This document shows positions 48,101 to 61,470 of a stretch of 64,000 nt of DNA, one piece after another (within the stretch, counting starts at the first letter, position 1; each line of letters starts with the position of its first letter). The notes beneath the pieces are model-generated. The model was not told where the DNA came from and did no database searches. It saw only the letters and a list, made by a program, of their open reading frames with translations. The stretch comes from Knufia peltigerae (lineage: Eukaryota > Ascomycota > Eurotiomycetes > Chaetothyriales > Trichomeriaceae): assembly GCA_030247855.1 (NCBI GenBank), contig JAPDRN010000040.1:1-64000 (forward strand), given 5' to 3'. Both the position numbers and the translations under genes were made by a program.

Positions 48101-51100
48101 ATGACAGCTAGAGGTGGGAGTTTGAGCATCTTTTTCTTTCTTTTCTTTACAACATGTTTTGGTTACAGATATGACCCGAACTATTCGCAATGGAATCTCA
48201 ATCAGAACCAGACTGCCGTTGACCCCCTCGACTACTGGGGAGAGTGGTCGGGGCACGAGTATACTCCCTCGCCGACTAACTGGAGGTTTCCTTTCTACAC
48301 CCTTTTCCTGGACCGATTCGTTAACGGAGATCCCTCTAACGATAACATCAACGGGACTTCTTACGAACATGACACCAATTCCAACCAAATGCGCCATGGA
48401 GGTGACCTCCAGGGCCTGGTTGACACACTGGACTATCTGCGAGGCATGGGAATCAAGGTACGCATTAACCAACATAATGTATCAGACCTATACTGACAGT
48501 CGCAGGGCATCTATATTGCCGGTTCGCCATTCATCAACACACCCTGGGGCTACGATCAGTACTCACCCCTCGACTTGTCCATCCTCGATCAACACTTTGG
48601 TGACATTGAAATGTGGCGCACTGCTATCAATGAAATACACGAGAGGGGAATGTACGTTCTTCTGGACAACACCTTTGCCACTATGGGTGACCTCATTGGG
48701 TTTGACGGCTACCTCAATACCACCACACCGTTCTCTCTCGCTGAACATCAAGTCCAGTTCAAGAGCGATCGTCACTACTATGATTTCAGCTTCGGCAACA
48801 ACTACAACCAGACTTGCAACTATCCAAAGTTCTGGTTAGAAACTGGTTATCCTGCTGGCGAGGATGTTACCAATAATCTAAAGGGATGTTACGACAGCGA
48901 TTTCGATCAATACGGCGATACCGAAGCCTTTGGTGTTTTCCCAGATTGGCGACGTCAATTGTCGAAGTTCGCCTCGGTCCAAGATCGTCTACGGGAGTGG
49001 CACGAGCCTGTCCGCCATAAGTTGGAGAACTTCTACTGTATTCTCATTGCGTCTTTAGACGTCGACGGCTTTCGATACGACAAAGCTACTCAAAGCACCA
49101 TCGACGCCATGGGTTTCATGAATGAAGCTATGCGTACTTGCGCCAAAAGATTCGGCAAAGAGAATTTCTTCACCCCTGGTGAAATCACTGGTGGGAATGT
49201 CTTTGGTTCGTTGTATCTGGGCCGTGGAAGACAACCGGATATGCTTCCAGACAACCTTACAGCAGCGGTCACAATGACTAACAACTCAGCCGACAAGTAT
49301 TTTCTTAGGGCTCCTGAGCACGGAGCTCTTGATGCTGCCGCGTTCCACTATACTGTGTATCGAACTTTGACACGCTTTCTTGGAATGGATGGCAATCTCG
49401 AAGCTGGCTATGACGCTCCACCAAATTGGGTCGACATGTGGAATAATTTCCTTCTCACTAACGACTTTGTGAACCCAAACACAGGTCTCTTCGACCCCAG
49501 ACATCTCATGGGCACGACCAACCAAGACGTCTTCCGATGGCCTGCCATTACTAATGGTGTGCATCGTCAGCTGCTTGGGCACTTCATAACTACGATCGAA
49601 ATGCCAGGAGCACCATTATTGTTGTGGGGTGAAGAGCAAGCCTTCTATGTCCTTGATAATACTGCCTCCAACTATATATTTGGCCGTCAAGCCATGTCCT
49701 CTGCCACTGCCTGGTATACTCATGGTTGTTACCACCTGAATTCAACTCAATTCTTCAAGATGCCCCTCAACGCCTCTCGTCATGGTTGTAAAGACATTAC
49801 TGTCAGTTACGATCACAGAGACCCTTCTCACCCTGTTCGAAACATCATACATCACATGAATCAATTACGCGAACAGTTCCCTGTACTTCAGGACGGATTC
49901 TTCCTACAACAGCTATCCAACCAGACCGAGCAAATCCAATATCCTGGCTCCGGGAAAGTGACTACCGAAACTGGGATGTGGTCGGTGATGCGATCGGGAT
50001 TTCCAGGGGTGCAAGATCTAGGTACCACTGGAGCTGGCAACCTTCCTATCTGGCTGCTATATTCGAATGCCAACTCCTCCACCACATACAGCTTCGACTG
50101 CAACGATAATGCTACTGCGCTCAATACCACAAGTTTAATTGCACCTTATGATGCGGGAACAACCGTGAAGAATTTATTTTATCCCTATGACGAGCATACC
50201 TTGGAAGACAGTGTCCACCAGCTCGGCATTAATGGCTCGACGTCTGCAAATGGTTGTTTACGCAGCTTGGACATGGCCGCGTACGATTTCCGCGCTTATG
50301 TCCCCATCGATGACTGGGTTGGTCCACAGCCCATGATCACGAAATTCAACCCAGGACATGATATTCGCCTTCGATCTACTGTGAACTCTACGGGCACTGA
50401 GACTGTCGACATCGCATTGGAATTTTCCGTGGAGATGGACTGTGACAGTGTTACCAATAGCATCCTTTTCAACTCCACAACGGAACTAGGTACAGTTCCT
50501 ACGATAGATCGGGACAGCGTCAAGTGCACCCTTATGAACAATCCGGAGACGCCGCCATATGTTGGCGCAATCTCCTCCGTATGGTCGTGGTCAGCATCGA
50601 TTGAAGATGTCGCAAACGGTATTCATGCCATCACAGTTCGCAATGCATCTGCCCAGGGTGGAGGACAAACAGACGCTGTCGACCGTTTCTTGTTCAGGAT
50701 TGGTCAAACTGATAATCCTATGGTTTTCACCACGAGCGCCAACTATTCTTCTTCTCTACTCAGCAGGAGCGACAATGGGTCCCTAATGGTATCACATTCC
50801 GCCGCTGGAGCCGATAAATGGCGATACTCAACGAACTGGGGTTCTACCTTCTCCTCATGGATGCCTTACAAGGGTGGCAAGGCTGAAATTGAGGAACAGC
50901 CTTGGTCTGGGACCAAATTGCAGTCCTGGAAAGGCACCCATGTGCGGGTAGAGTACTTCAGTCGACTAGCTGGAAGCAGTGACCATATTCAGCAAGGCGA
51001 CTTAGGTTATCACACATCTCGACGGTTCCCACATCTCTTCCTAAATGGCCCGTATAACCAATACGGATATGATGCTGGGCTGGACAATGAAATGACCTTG

Positions 51101-54100
51101 TCTGAAAACAGTACTTGGCACCATCATTTCATGACGGAATGGAGTCCGAGTCCGTCTGGTGTACTTGCACAAATCAATGTCTGGGGCGTCAATCCGGACG
51201 GCAAACCTGATCAAACCATAGTTATGGGTGATGCAGATGGAGACTCAATCCTGGACCGACTTCCTCCGTCTTCGTTATCCTCGGTTATCCTGAATATAAC
51301 GGATGCTCCCCCCAAGCCCTACCTCGGATGGCGCGTCGTGATCAATGATGGCACGCTTCGCTTTGAGATCGTGCCCTCAGGCAGCATGTGGAATCAGCTT
51401 ATTCTATACATACTCTTATGGGTTGTTCCTATCATCACGGCTGCTTTTGGGGTTTGGTCATTCATGCAGAGCTTCTATCAGGTCAAATTCAATGAGATCG
51501 GGATATCGGAAAAGGCTGGAATGATTCCTGCCGCCATCAAGAAGCAGTTCAAGAAACTCAAAGATGAGGAGAGCTCGCCTGGATTCTTGTCCAAAATCAA
51601 CCGGAAGCCAAAGTTCTTGCAGCAGTCGGATACTGTCATCGACCAGCAACGTCGCCGGACAGTCTTGATAGCAACTATGGAGTATGACATCGAAGACTGG
51701 GAGATCAAGATCAAGATCGGTGGACTCGGTGTCATGGCACAACTAATGGGTAAGAATCTGGGTCACCAGGATCTGATCTGGTGTGTACCTTGCGTTGGCG
51801 GAGTCGAGGTAAGTGACCCCCAATCTCTAGATGGTGCTCGTGAAGATGGAGTATCTCTAACGTGCTCACAACTAGTACCCTGAGGACACGAAAGCGGACC
51901 CAATGACGGTTGTCGTACTCGGAAAACCGTATGAAGTCCAGGTTCAGTATCACGTTCTGCGCAACATCACATACGTTCTTCTCGATGCTCCTGTCTTTCG
52001 CCAACAGACAAAATCCGAGCCGTATCCACCCAGGATGGACGACCTTTCCTCTGCAATCTACTATTCTGCATGGAACCAATGCATCGCCCAGGCCATCAAC
52101 CGTTTTCCCGTTGACCTGTACCATATCAATGATTACCACGGCTCAGTTGCTCCGCTCTACTTGCTCCCCAGGACCATCCCTGCGTGCCTTTCACTCCATA
52201 ACGCTGAATTCCAGGGGCTATGGCCCATGCGGACAAAGCAGGAGCGTGAGGAAGTCTGCTCCGTCTTCAACCTCTCAACCGAATTGGTCCAACGTTACGT
52301 TCAGTTCGGTGAAGTCTTCAACTTGCTGCATGCTGGCGCTTCCTACTTGAGGCTCCATCAACATGGCTTTGGCGCTGTCGGCGTATCGAAGAAATATGGC
52401 AAACGCTCCTACGCCAGATATCCTATCTTCTGGGGTCTGAAGAAGGTCGGAAAGCTTCCAAACCCGGACCCTTCTGACACTGGTGAATGGGACAAGAAGC
52501 TTCCCAAGGAATCCGATATCCGTATTGATCCCACATTCGAAGCTGGACGCCCTGAACTAAAGCGTCAAGCTCAAGAATGGGCAGGCTTAGAGCAAAACCC
52601 GCAGGCCGAATTATTTGTCTTTGTTGGTCGATGGTCGATGCAAAAGGGGATTGACCTGATCGCTGATGTCTTCCCGTCAATACTGGAGTCGAATCCGAAT
52701 GTGCAGCTCATCACTGTTGGTCCAGTCATTGATCTTTACGGCAAGTTTGCAGCCCTCAAGCTGGATCGCATGATGAAGCTGTACCCTGGCAGGGTGTTTT
52801 CAAAGCCAGTGTTCACTGCCCTTCCTCCTTTCATCTTCTCAGGTGCAGAGTTCGCCCTCATTCCCTCCCGGGACGAACCCTTTGGACTAGTCGCAGTGGA
52901 GTTCGGCCGTAAAGGAGCTCTTGGTGTTGGTGCTCGCGTTGGTGGTCTTGGTCAGATGGTGAGTTCACATCCCTCTCGCTCTACTGTGTTTTTCCCAGGT
53001 CGTAGTCTTGGTGTTCATCCGCTTACATGATTTTATAGCCTGGTTGGTGGTACACAGTCGAGTCAATGACAACCTCGCATCTACTCCATCAGTTCAAACA
53101 AGCCATCGATGAGGCTCTGCACTCAAAGACGGAAATCCGAGCACTCATGAGAGCTCGTTCGGCTAAGCAGCGGTTCCCCGTGGCCCAATGGGTTGAAGAT
53201 CTTGAAATCCTTCAATCCACCGCCATCCAGTTACACGACAAGGTCGAGGCAAGCAAACGTCATGCTGCCGCAGGCGAGATTATATGGGGACACTCTGGCT
53301 GGAGCACTCCAGGAGGCTCTGGCGCAGTCACTCCGGGATTGGCAAATTCGAGGGTCTCGTCGAGTTCAGCTCTGAACTCACTAACTTCCCGACTCCGAGG
53401 TCTTGCACACAGTCGTGAGCAAAGCCATGACGTCTCCACGCGGTCAGGGTCCACCCTGGCCCGATCAGCTTCTCTTGGTTCACACCAAGGCCCAGGCCAC
53501 ATCAATGCGCACGATGCTCATGATGGAGAGGTTACTTATGCACCAAATACGCTTGCCACAGTGCCCGACGTGGAAGGTAACGACGCGACTGGACTGGGAA
53601 CCCCAAATACACACAATTTCCCAGAAGACGACGATGATTCTAGTGATAGCGATTATGATGCTGACGACGCTATCACGATGCCTACTCGAACTCGGGGACG
53701 ATACGAACGTGTTCCTGTGCACGAAGACTTTCCTTTCACGCCACATCATCTTGACAATCTGACTTCTCCAAGAAGCCCCGGACTGGAGATGGCTTCCATG
53801 CAAAGCCAATTGGCCATGCCTCATGGTAGCTCTCCGGTACCACCGTCGCCTCCAGCTGAATCTGGCTTCCTTATTCCGCCACCACCTGTGAGGGCAGAGA
53901 CCAACAACCGGATATCTGCCAGCCCTTCCATGCTGTCTGTGAACTCGATCGTCGGTGAAAAAACAGACTTCAAACTTCAAAAGGTTGACCCATTCTTCAC
54001 CGACAGCAACGGGGAGTTTGCAAAGACGTTCGAGAAGAAACTCGAAAACCTCAACGGGAGTACCTCCGAGTCGTCTGCGTGCATCGAAGAGTTCCTGGTC

Positions 54101-55624
54101 AAGTCTGAGAAGCAATGGTTTGACACGTTCCGCAATGTCAAACTTGGCAGATACAACGCACTATCTCCGAGGCCAAGCTTTCAAGCTACTCGCGAGTCTC
54201 GTCCGCCTTCCAGCTACGCAGGCGACAGTGAGCATAGCTCTGGAGGACACGACTCCAACAACCTGGGCAACGAGTTCCTGCTAGGTGATGACTACAAGCC
54301 GCCAACCGGGCTCAGGAAATGGATGCAACTTCGCGTTGGCGACTGGCCCGTTTATGCGTTCTTTATGGGCTTCGGTCAAATCATTGCCGCCAACTCGTAC
54401 CAGATTACGCTGCTGACTGGTGAAGTTGGTCAAACTGCAGACAAGCTCTACAGCATCGCAAGCATCTACCTGGTGACGTCAATATGTTGGTGGTTCCTCT
54501 TCCGACGGTTCAGCTCCATGTTGTGTCTGTCACTGCCATTCTTCTTCTACGGCCTGGCATTCATCTTGATCGGCACTGCGCACTACGCTTCCACCGCCAG
54601 TGGCCGCGGATGGGTCCAAAACGTTGGCACTGGCATGTACGCCGTGGCCTCTTCTTCGGGCAGCATCTTCTTCGCGTTGAACTTTGGTGACGAGGGAGGC
54701 GCTCAAGTCAAAGCCTGGGTATTCCGCGCCTGTGTGATTCAAGGCACTCAGCAGATCTATGTCGTGGCACTCTGGTACTGGGGCGCTTACCTCAACAAAA
54801 GGACGTCGGATGGACTCTTGACTAGTTCCGACTCCGTCTCATCCACGTGGAAAATCACCGCCATCACTCTCCCCATTGCCATACTCCTTTGGGTTATTGG
54901 TTTGCTGATGTGGTTTGGCCTCCCAAACTACTACCGTCAAGCACCTGGAAAGATGCCGAGTTTCTATCACAGTCTCCTTCGCCGCAAGATTGTGCTCTGG
55001 TTCTTCTTCACGGTGATCATCCAAAACTTTTTCCTGTCTGCGCCGTACGGACGAAACTGGTCCTTTTTGTGGAGCAGCTCCCACGCAAAGACTTGGCAGA
55101 TTGTGTTGCTCGTTCTTTTGTTCTTCGTCGGTGTGTGGGCAGGCTTCCTGTGGCTATTCGCGTTGCTCTCGAAGAGACACAGCTGGATTCTCCCACTTTT
55201 TGCAATCGGCCTCGGAGCACCTCGGTGGGCACAAATATGGTGGGGAACCAGCAACATCGGCTTGTTCCTCCCATGGGCCGGTGGCTACACCTCATCGGCG
55301 CTCGTCTCAAGAGCTCTGTGGCTCTGGCTGGGCACACTGGATGCAATTCAAGGGGTGGGCCTGGGCATGATCCTTCTGTCGACACTGACTCGTGTCCACG
55401 TAGCATTCACGTTGATCACTGCACAGGTGCTTGGCTCTGTTGCGACGATTGTCGCCAGAGCCTGCGCACCAAACAAGATTGGTCCGGGTCCAATCAGTCC
55501 AGACATCAGTGGCAGTGTCTCTACGATCTGGCAAGCCTGGTTCTGGGTGGGTCTCGCGTTGAATTTGAGCGTCTGCTTTGGGTACTTTATGTTTTATCGC
55601 AAGGAACAACTTAGCAAGCCTTGA
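48101..55624 (+). CDS. ags1: alpha-1,3-glucan synthase
   Basis: Four exons (48101-48457, 48506-51808, 51876-52958, 53039-55624) give 2442 residues, the usual size. The enzyme makes cell-wall alpha-1,3-glucan at the plasma membrane. A signal peptide lies at residues 1-20 ([14 protein letters not shown]). The extracellular GH13 amylase-like domain follows from about residue 60, with nucleophile motif [10 protein letters not shown] (about residues 304-313). A transmembrane segment ([20 protein letters not shown]) lies near residue 1085. The cytosolic GT5 synthase domain begins at [11 protein letters not shown] (about residue 1172) with a KIGGLG glycogen-synthase-type loop. A second synthase motif, [14 protein letters not shown], lies near residue 1555. 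After a low-complexity linker, about 10 or more membrane segments fill residues 2015-2435 and are thought to export the chain. Introns are 48-80 nt. Confidence 0.97.
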
Positions 55625-55955
55625 TCTGAGGACTCTGCTATTGTTGATGGTGACTTTTTAGTGGAGTATTGGGTATTGTTTTTTGGTTCTGTCTAAAAGT
55701 TGGATGTAATAAAGATGAAGCGGAATGATTGAAACATGTAGATTTATAGAACCCGAAGAGATTGACACGGGGTCACCGATTTCTCATCCTCCGACGAGTT
55801 GCCCAGGTCACTTCAGAAAACAAAGTACAGGAGTGGCCGAAGAGTGACTTACTGAAGGACATGAAAGACCACACCATATGATTTAATATTCGACCGTATA
55901 AAATCCGGTGAAACATTCGTTATCGATAAGCCTTGTGCTCCGAAATGAGAGAGAG
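55625..55955. other. short intergenic, glucan synthase to HAD gene
   Basis: This 331-base gap has an AATAAA polyadenylation-type signal at 55708-55713, suited to the glucan synthase transcript. No gene is seen. Confidence 0.6.
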
Positions 55956-57339
55956 ATGAATCATCTGCGTCGACTTCTTGAAACCTGCTGGCGCATCTGG
56001 CCGGCGATGAGCATGGCAAGTCGGAGAGTGGTCTACAACAGTAGGCCTTTCGTATCCTGGCCATGGTCTCAGTCGGCCCGGCAGCCAACCTTTTGTTGTT
56101 CTCTGCGGCTTCAGAGTCGACGCTCATTCCAGACGGAGTCCAAATCCAGGTCTAATGTCCCCGACTTTGCCTTTGCATTCGAGTACGCCGCAGCCATGTG
56201 TTTCCCAGCTTCTTCCAATCCGACTGACAATATTTTACAGTATAGACGGTGTTCTTATCCGTAGCGCCAGACCCATCGCGCACGCCTCCACGACCCTTCA
56301 ATACCTTCAGAAGCACTCGATCCCTTTTATCCTCCTCACCAACGGCGGCGGTAAACATGAATCTGAACGGGTGGCCGACCTTTCGTCCCGACTGTCCCTC
56401 TCGCTCTCCACGTCCATGTTCATCCAGTCGCACACGCCGTTTGCGGAATTGACCCACGGCCAGGACAGTCTGCGCGACAAATGTATCCTGGTCATGGGCG
56501 GAGAGGGACCTCGGTGCCGCCACGTCGCCGAGGCGTACGGCTTCACCAACGTCGTGACTCCCGGGGACATATACGCCGCGTACCCGGAGATATGGCCCTT
56601 TAGTGCCCCTTTCAAGGACCACTACTACAACAAATTCGCACGGCCGTTGCCCAAACCGATCAACCCGGAGGACCCCGAAGGAAGTCTCAAGATCGACGCG
56701 GTTTTTGTGTACAATGACCCCCGCGACTGGGGCTTGGACGCGCAGATTCTCATGGACGTCATGCTCTCGTCTCGCGGCATCGTGGGCACGTACTCCGCCA
56801 AAAACGGCGACACCTCTCTACCCAACAGCGGGTATCTACAAGACGGCCAGCCGAGGCTCTACTTTTCGAACCCGGACCTCCTCTGGGCGGCGGACTACCC
56901 TCTGTCGCGCCTGGGACAGGGCGGGTTCCGTGCCGCGGTCGATGGGTTGTGGAGGGCCCTCACGAAGAGCAAACACCACCCCACCCCGAAGCTGTACAAG
57001 AAGGTGTTGGGCAAACCGTTCCGGGAGACGTACGAGTACGCGGAGAAACAGCTACTCCGCCACCGCGACGCCATCTTCAAAGGTCATAACCAACAAGTTG
57101 TCCCGCCGTTGAAGAGGGTGTACATGGTCGGGGACAACCCGGAGAGCGACATCCGCGGCGCAAACAGTTTCGAGTCTCCTCGCGGAGTGGAATGGATCAG
57201 TCTCTTGACCCGGACGGGCGTGTACAAGGACCGCGATGGACAACGACCTACGTGGGAACCCAGGGCGATAGTGGATGATGTCAAGGCCGCTGTACAGTAT
57301 GCTCTCGAGGATAGTAAATGGCCTGAACATTTAGACTGA
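55956..57339 (+). CDS. HAD-superfamily hydrolase, CECR5 type, likely mitochondrial
   Basis: Two exons (55956-56182, 56241-57339; 58-nt intron) give 441 residues. The intron splits the DxD motif, which reads DIDGVLIRS when joined. Other HAD motifs are LLTNGGG (motif II threonine) and MVGDNPESDIRGAN (motif IV). The layout matches the CECR5/TIGR01456 subfamily, a class of HAD proteins of poorly known substrate. The first 60 residues are rich in Arg and Ser with few acids (RRVVYNSRPFVSW, SLRLQSRRSF), as for a mitochondrial presequence. ATG 56013 (MASRR) is an equally good start and would give a cleaner presequence. It lies in the same orientation as the glucan synthase gene. Confidence 0.88.
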
Positions 57340-57799
57340 GTAGATACCTACCCCCTTAGAGTATCAAATAGAGTCGGTATTACAGTAGTAGACTTGACTG
57401 AATCGATGAACACCCCCCCAAATATAAAGTCAATCTCCTTGTACTGCTTTCACATATTGTTTTCTATCTGATCATTTGTATTGTTCGTGGTCGAGAAAAC
57501 CTGGTAGGTTGAAGTGACATCCCGAAATTGTATGAATGGTTTGGTGGGGGTCTTGAGATTTCCGAGATGAGAATAAAAATATACAAAGTACATTTCCGTA
57601 CGGAGCATTTTCATATTGTTACCACCACCAGCAAACCACTTTTCACCGTGTTTACAGCGACCGACATTATCTTTTTTTTATTATGTATGAAGACATGGAC
57701 AAACACAAAACACACGGGATTTTCATGTTCATGTTGTAAATCGTCTTCGGAGTGTGAAAAGCCGTCTTCAGGTTTCGAGAGGGAAAAACAGCCCCCAAG
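57340..57799. other. intergenic, HAD gene to BMT2
   Basis: This 460-base, AT-rich gap has no gene. It includes the promoter and leader of BMT2. Confidence 0.6.
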
Positions 57800-59032
57800 A
57801 TGGCATCGAAAAAGTCGAGGTCGAAGAACACGAGTGCCAGTACGAAATCTCTCAAGTCTGGTCGTCCGCCTCTTCTACTTCCGTCTTCCTCGTCAGGAGG
57901 AGGCAAGGTTCTTGGTGTCGGTGGTCCCTCGTCGACGTCGACCACCACCACGGCACAGCGGACGTCGTCAATCTCTTCCAGGCACACGCGCACCGTGATC
58001 CGCCGACACCACACCCTCCAGAAACGTCTCTCTCGCGCCAGGGCCGCCGGAGATTTGGGTCTCGCTCGACAACTCGAATTGGAACTCGAAGCTTCGGGTG
58101 GTCTCGCGACATACCAACTCGCCAGCACCGTGGGACAGAGCGCCGAAAGAGGTGGTGACTCGAGCCGCGTATTGGTTCAATGGATCAAGGACGAACTTGA
58201 TGTTCGTCGGAAATCGAGGCCACGTCAACAAAGAAACCAAAAGGATCAAGATCGGAATTCATCTACGACTTTTGTCATTGCCGGTGATGATGACGATCAA
58301 ACGAGGCCAAAGAAACAAAAGGCTTCTCCTCCTCGTCCGCCGCCCCCTCCTTTGAGAATACTAGAGATTGGTGCTCTGAGTACCACCAATGCTCTCAACG
58401 TCGTCGATGCGACCCAAGTCCGACGTATCGATCTAAGATCTTCGGCATCTGGTATCGAGGAAATCGATTTTATGAAGTTCCCTTTACCAAATGACCCTAC
58501 TGGGAAAGGTTCGTGGAAGAATCAAAAAGGTTACGACGTTTTGAGTCTCAGTCTGGTTTTGAATTATGTCCCAGATGCGCATGGTAGAGGGGAAATGTTG
58601 AAGAGGACGACGCTGTTCTTTACTGATTCTACATCCGACTCAAGCACCTCTACTTCTGCTCCTGCTTTGGAAAACAAAGACAGAAACCAAGACGTACCTG
58701 ACGATGAGAATGTCAATGGCCTGGTTGACCTGGACGACCTGGACACCACGACTTCCGGTTCAAAATCACTCCCTTGTCTGTTTTTGGTCTTACCTGCACC
58801 TACGATCCACAATTCTAGATACCTCACTCCCTCACACCTCGACCTGATCATGTCTTCTTTGGGTTACACAGCCCGCAAGACCAAGACGACACAAAAACTT
58901 CATTACAGTCTGTGGAGGTACGACCCCACCGAAAAGGATCGATGGGTCCGGGAAGGAGGACAGACCGTTTTCCCAAAGAAAGAAATCAACCCCGGAGCTG
59001 GGAGGAACAACTTTTGTATCATCATCGATTGA
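57800..59032 (+). CDS. bmt2: 25S rRNA adenine-N1 methyltransferase Bmt2
   Basis: This single-exon gene encodes 410 residues. Bmt2 methylates one adenine of 25S rRNA in the nucleolus, using S-adenosylmethionine. The N-terminus is Ser/Lys-rich and ends in TVIRRHHTLQKRLSRARAAG (about residue 64), a family-typical start of the domain. The methyltransferase core shows the SAM motif LRILEIGALSTTNAL near residue 186, then RIDLRS, IDFMKFPLP and the conserved YDVLSLSLVLNYVPDAHGRG near residue 245. LFLVLPAPTIHNSRYLT and a C-terminal FCIID-like end complete it. Two poly-Ser/Asp inserts interrupt the core. It is convergent with the Smi1/Knr4 gene. Confidence 0.92.
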   Translation: MASKKSRSKNTSASTKSLKSGRPPLLLPSSSSGGGKVLGVGGPSSTSTTTTAQRTSSISSRHTRTVIRRHHTLQKRLSRARAAGDLGLARQLELELEASGGLATYQLASTVGQSAERGGDSSRVLVQWIKDELDVRRKSRPRQQRNQKDQDRNSSTTFVIAGDDDDQTRPKKQKASPPRPPPPPLRILEIGALSTTNALNVVDATQVRRIDLRSSASGIEEIDFMKFPLPNDPTGKGSWKNQKGYDVLSLSLVLNYVPDAHGRGEMLKRTTLFFTDSTSDSSTSTSAPALENKDRNQDVPDDENVNGLVDLDDLDTTTSGSKSLPCLFLVLPAPTIHNSRYLTPSHLDLIMSSLGYTARKTKTTQKLHYSLWRYDPTEKDRWVREGGQTVFPKKEINPGAGRNNFCIIID

Positions 59033-59776
59033 TCGAATGGTTGAATGAACCGACCAATGACCGGAGACGGTCATATCTGCATATCAACTACTCTGTACGG
59101 AGGTGGACCAAACGAAATGAACAAAGTTAATGACGAAACGCATAATCTGCACTGGAATCCCCTTCTAGAATCCTTTCCAGGATGAATTTGTTGTTCGATC
59201 GTAATCGCCATTGATCAGACTGATTCAGCTACCTCAAAAACCCCCGGGCTTGTTAGCCCCTCGACCAGAGTACCCTGAAAAGTACTCGTCATCGTCACCC
59301 TCTTCTCTCTCTCTTTCCCCTAGTACGCCATGCTGCAATTCTAATATTTCCAATCTTTCTTCAGATGTTATCGTGGCAGGGGGCCCCTCTTCGTCGATAA
59401 GGTCCTCCCATCGTCACCACAAATGTTTGAAAAACTCGAGCCGAGGACCTTTCTCTGAAGACAGACAAAGGGAAAGAAATGAGAATACAGTGTCGAGGGA
59501 GCTTTTCCTTTTTCTTGCTCATTACGGCGGTAGCCGTTTATCATACATTCGCTAGCCACAGGGCACGCCACACCAGAAAACAAAAAAACCTTGATATTGG
59601 GGGTGTAATCCTCTTTAATGCTCGGGTTGGACTTTGTGTTCTGCTCCAGAAAAAGGAATCAAGTCACCCTATCCATATCCATACCCAGACCAAACCATAA
59701 ACCATATCCAGCCATCCATGAGTTCGTTTGAGAAAAAAAAAGAGGCTCTTGGCTGTACTGAAACGACCCAAAGATA
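59033..59776. other. convergent 3' region, no gene
   Basis: This lies between the stops of BMT2 and the Smi1/Knr4 gene. Only short open frames are seen. Confidence 0.6.
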
Positions 59777-61470
59777 TTATATGGTAACGGTTTTCATTTC
59801 ATCTTCGATGCCATTGACACCCAGTCCCTTGACTTCGGACTTGTCCTCGTCGGTGGTGTTTGTCTCTTTGGCTTCGGGTTCAGTCAACACTCTGCCGAGT
59901 CTGGTGGCCGGGAATTTGTCGGAATCTGCACTCTTCAACGAGGACGGCGTAGGCGCATCGACCAACTTCTCTGGCTTCCGCGGGATATTGGTAAGTTTCA
60001 GATCGATAGGTGCGGGAGCTTCTGCCGTCTTTTCTCGCTTCTTCCCTTCACTCGAAATTTCAGCGGCCTCGGCAAAATCTCGTACAACATCACCTCCAGG
60101 GCGGACGGGTTGTGGTTGTGCAATCTCTTCCTGAACACGGGCCAATGGGCTACCGACAGCGTGCCGCGGGCTACCTTGTGGGCCTCTTGAGAATCTTTGT
60201 GGTGATCGGCCTCTATCTTCGTTGCCCATGACCGGACTGCCATAGGGCGACTGCCGTCCATTTTGTGCAACAATGTTGGTGTTCAAGCCGGCCGGCTGAG
60301 GGCGCCGCTTGGGTCCTCGTCGGCCATATTTCTGGTCAGCTCGCCAGCGGAGAATATCCATATAAGGTGGTTCCACCGTTTCTGTTTTGAATTCCTTCAG
60401 TTTCAGCTCTCCTGTTTCTTCGTCGACAAAGACTTTTTCAGTGCTCAGATCGTCGGCTACAACGGCCAAGAAGTGAGCCCAAGATCGTGCCACCACATAT
60501 TTACAGTCGTAGTCTCGTCCAAACAAAATGATTTGACCCCATTTGCCCATGGGGCCAGGAGCAAGATCAACTGCGATGTTGTTTCCACCCCAGTCTCTGG
60601 CCAGGGGAATCCAGCTCGGATGTGCGTATGCTTTCTGGATGGCCTTGGGAGGTTGTGACTCTTGTCTGTCCAGGAGTTCTTGTCGCCAATAGCGATTGCC
60701 GTTTTGAGTCTGGCTGGACGACGAGGAACCATTGCTGAGACCCTTGGAGCTGTATTTGCTTTTAGCACCGCTCAGGTACTCTTCATTCACGATCTTCCAG
60801 TTTTTCCACTCTTGTACGATTTCTTCGCAGTCTAGTAACATGCAGCCGAAAATGATACCGGTTGGCCTGCCGCCTCGTTCTTGACCGTCGTGAATTCCTA
60901 GAGACTCGCGAACATCTTGAGGTAGGGTCATGTCCAATTCGTGTTCGAGTTCATTAACATCGTTCTGTGTACATCCTTCACCTAGCTGATCCCAGAGCTC
61001 CTCGTAGTTCTTTTCAGCCCAGCGGTCAATCTTTTTCCAAGAATGAGAGACGGGAGGAGGCGGGGGGGCGCCGTCAGCAAAATTCTGCATTTGTATCTCA
61101 CCAGGAGCTACTGTCTGGTCGGCCTGAGGTGGCTTGGGAGAGGACATGGATCGCATGCCGGGAGAATATGGTCTTGCAGGTGATTCCGCAATCTGTGAGG
61201 AGGAAATGGAAGGTCGTTTCGAATCGTCGTGGTAGGTAGCCGAGAGGTCCTGGTGGGAATCGACTGCGCTGGTGGCAACCGAGGTGAGAGGAGCGTGTCG
61301 ACTTTGACTGACAGGTACATGTTGACCTGTTCTGTAAGGGGAATCGTGAGAAGCATGGCGATCATTTGAGGTCATGGTATGCCAGAAGGAGCGCCATGCG
61401 GAGGAGAAGCTGGAAAGTGTCAATACAAACCACCCACTGAACGCAGAGATAAAACCTACGAGTTTGCCAT
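59777..61470 (-). CDS. smi1: Smi1/Knr4-type cell-wall regulator
   Basis: Two exons (61470-61460 and 61409-59777) give 547 residues; the first coding exon is only 11 nt. Without it the protein would lack an ATG in the right place. The joined start MANSFSSAWRSFWHTMTSND and the TYHDD-like linker suit the fungal family. Smi1/Knr4 coordinates cell-wall synthesis with the cell-integrity MAP-kinase pathway in yeast. The SMI1/KNR4 domain occupies about residues 130-315: KKIDRWAEKNYEELWDQL, then LPQDVRESLGIHDGQE, SWIPLARDWGGNNIAVDLAP and QIILFGRDYDCKYVVARSW. The C-terminal 200 residues are polar and disordered. Another cell-wall gene lies 6 kb upstream (glucan synthase); both belong to wall construction, but whether the linkage matters is unknown. 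Confidence 0.93.

Noticed and set aside
53480..54115. 211-codon frame antisense to the glucan synthase linker
   Set aside because: Shadow of the low-complexity linker of the synthase.
57528..57998. 156-codon frame upstream of and overlapping BMT2
   Set aside because: Overlaps the start of BMT2 in another frame and has no supporting features.
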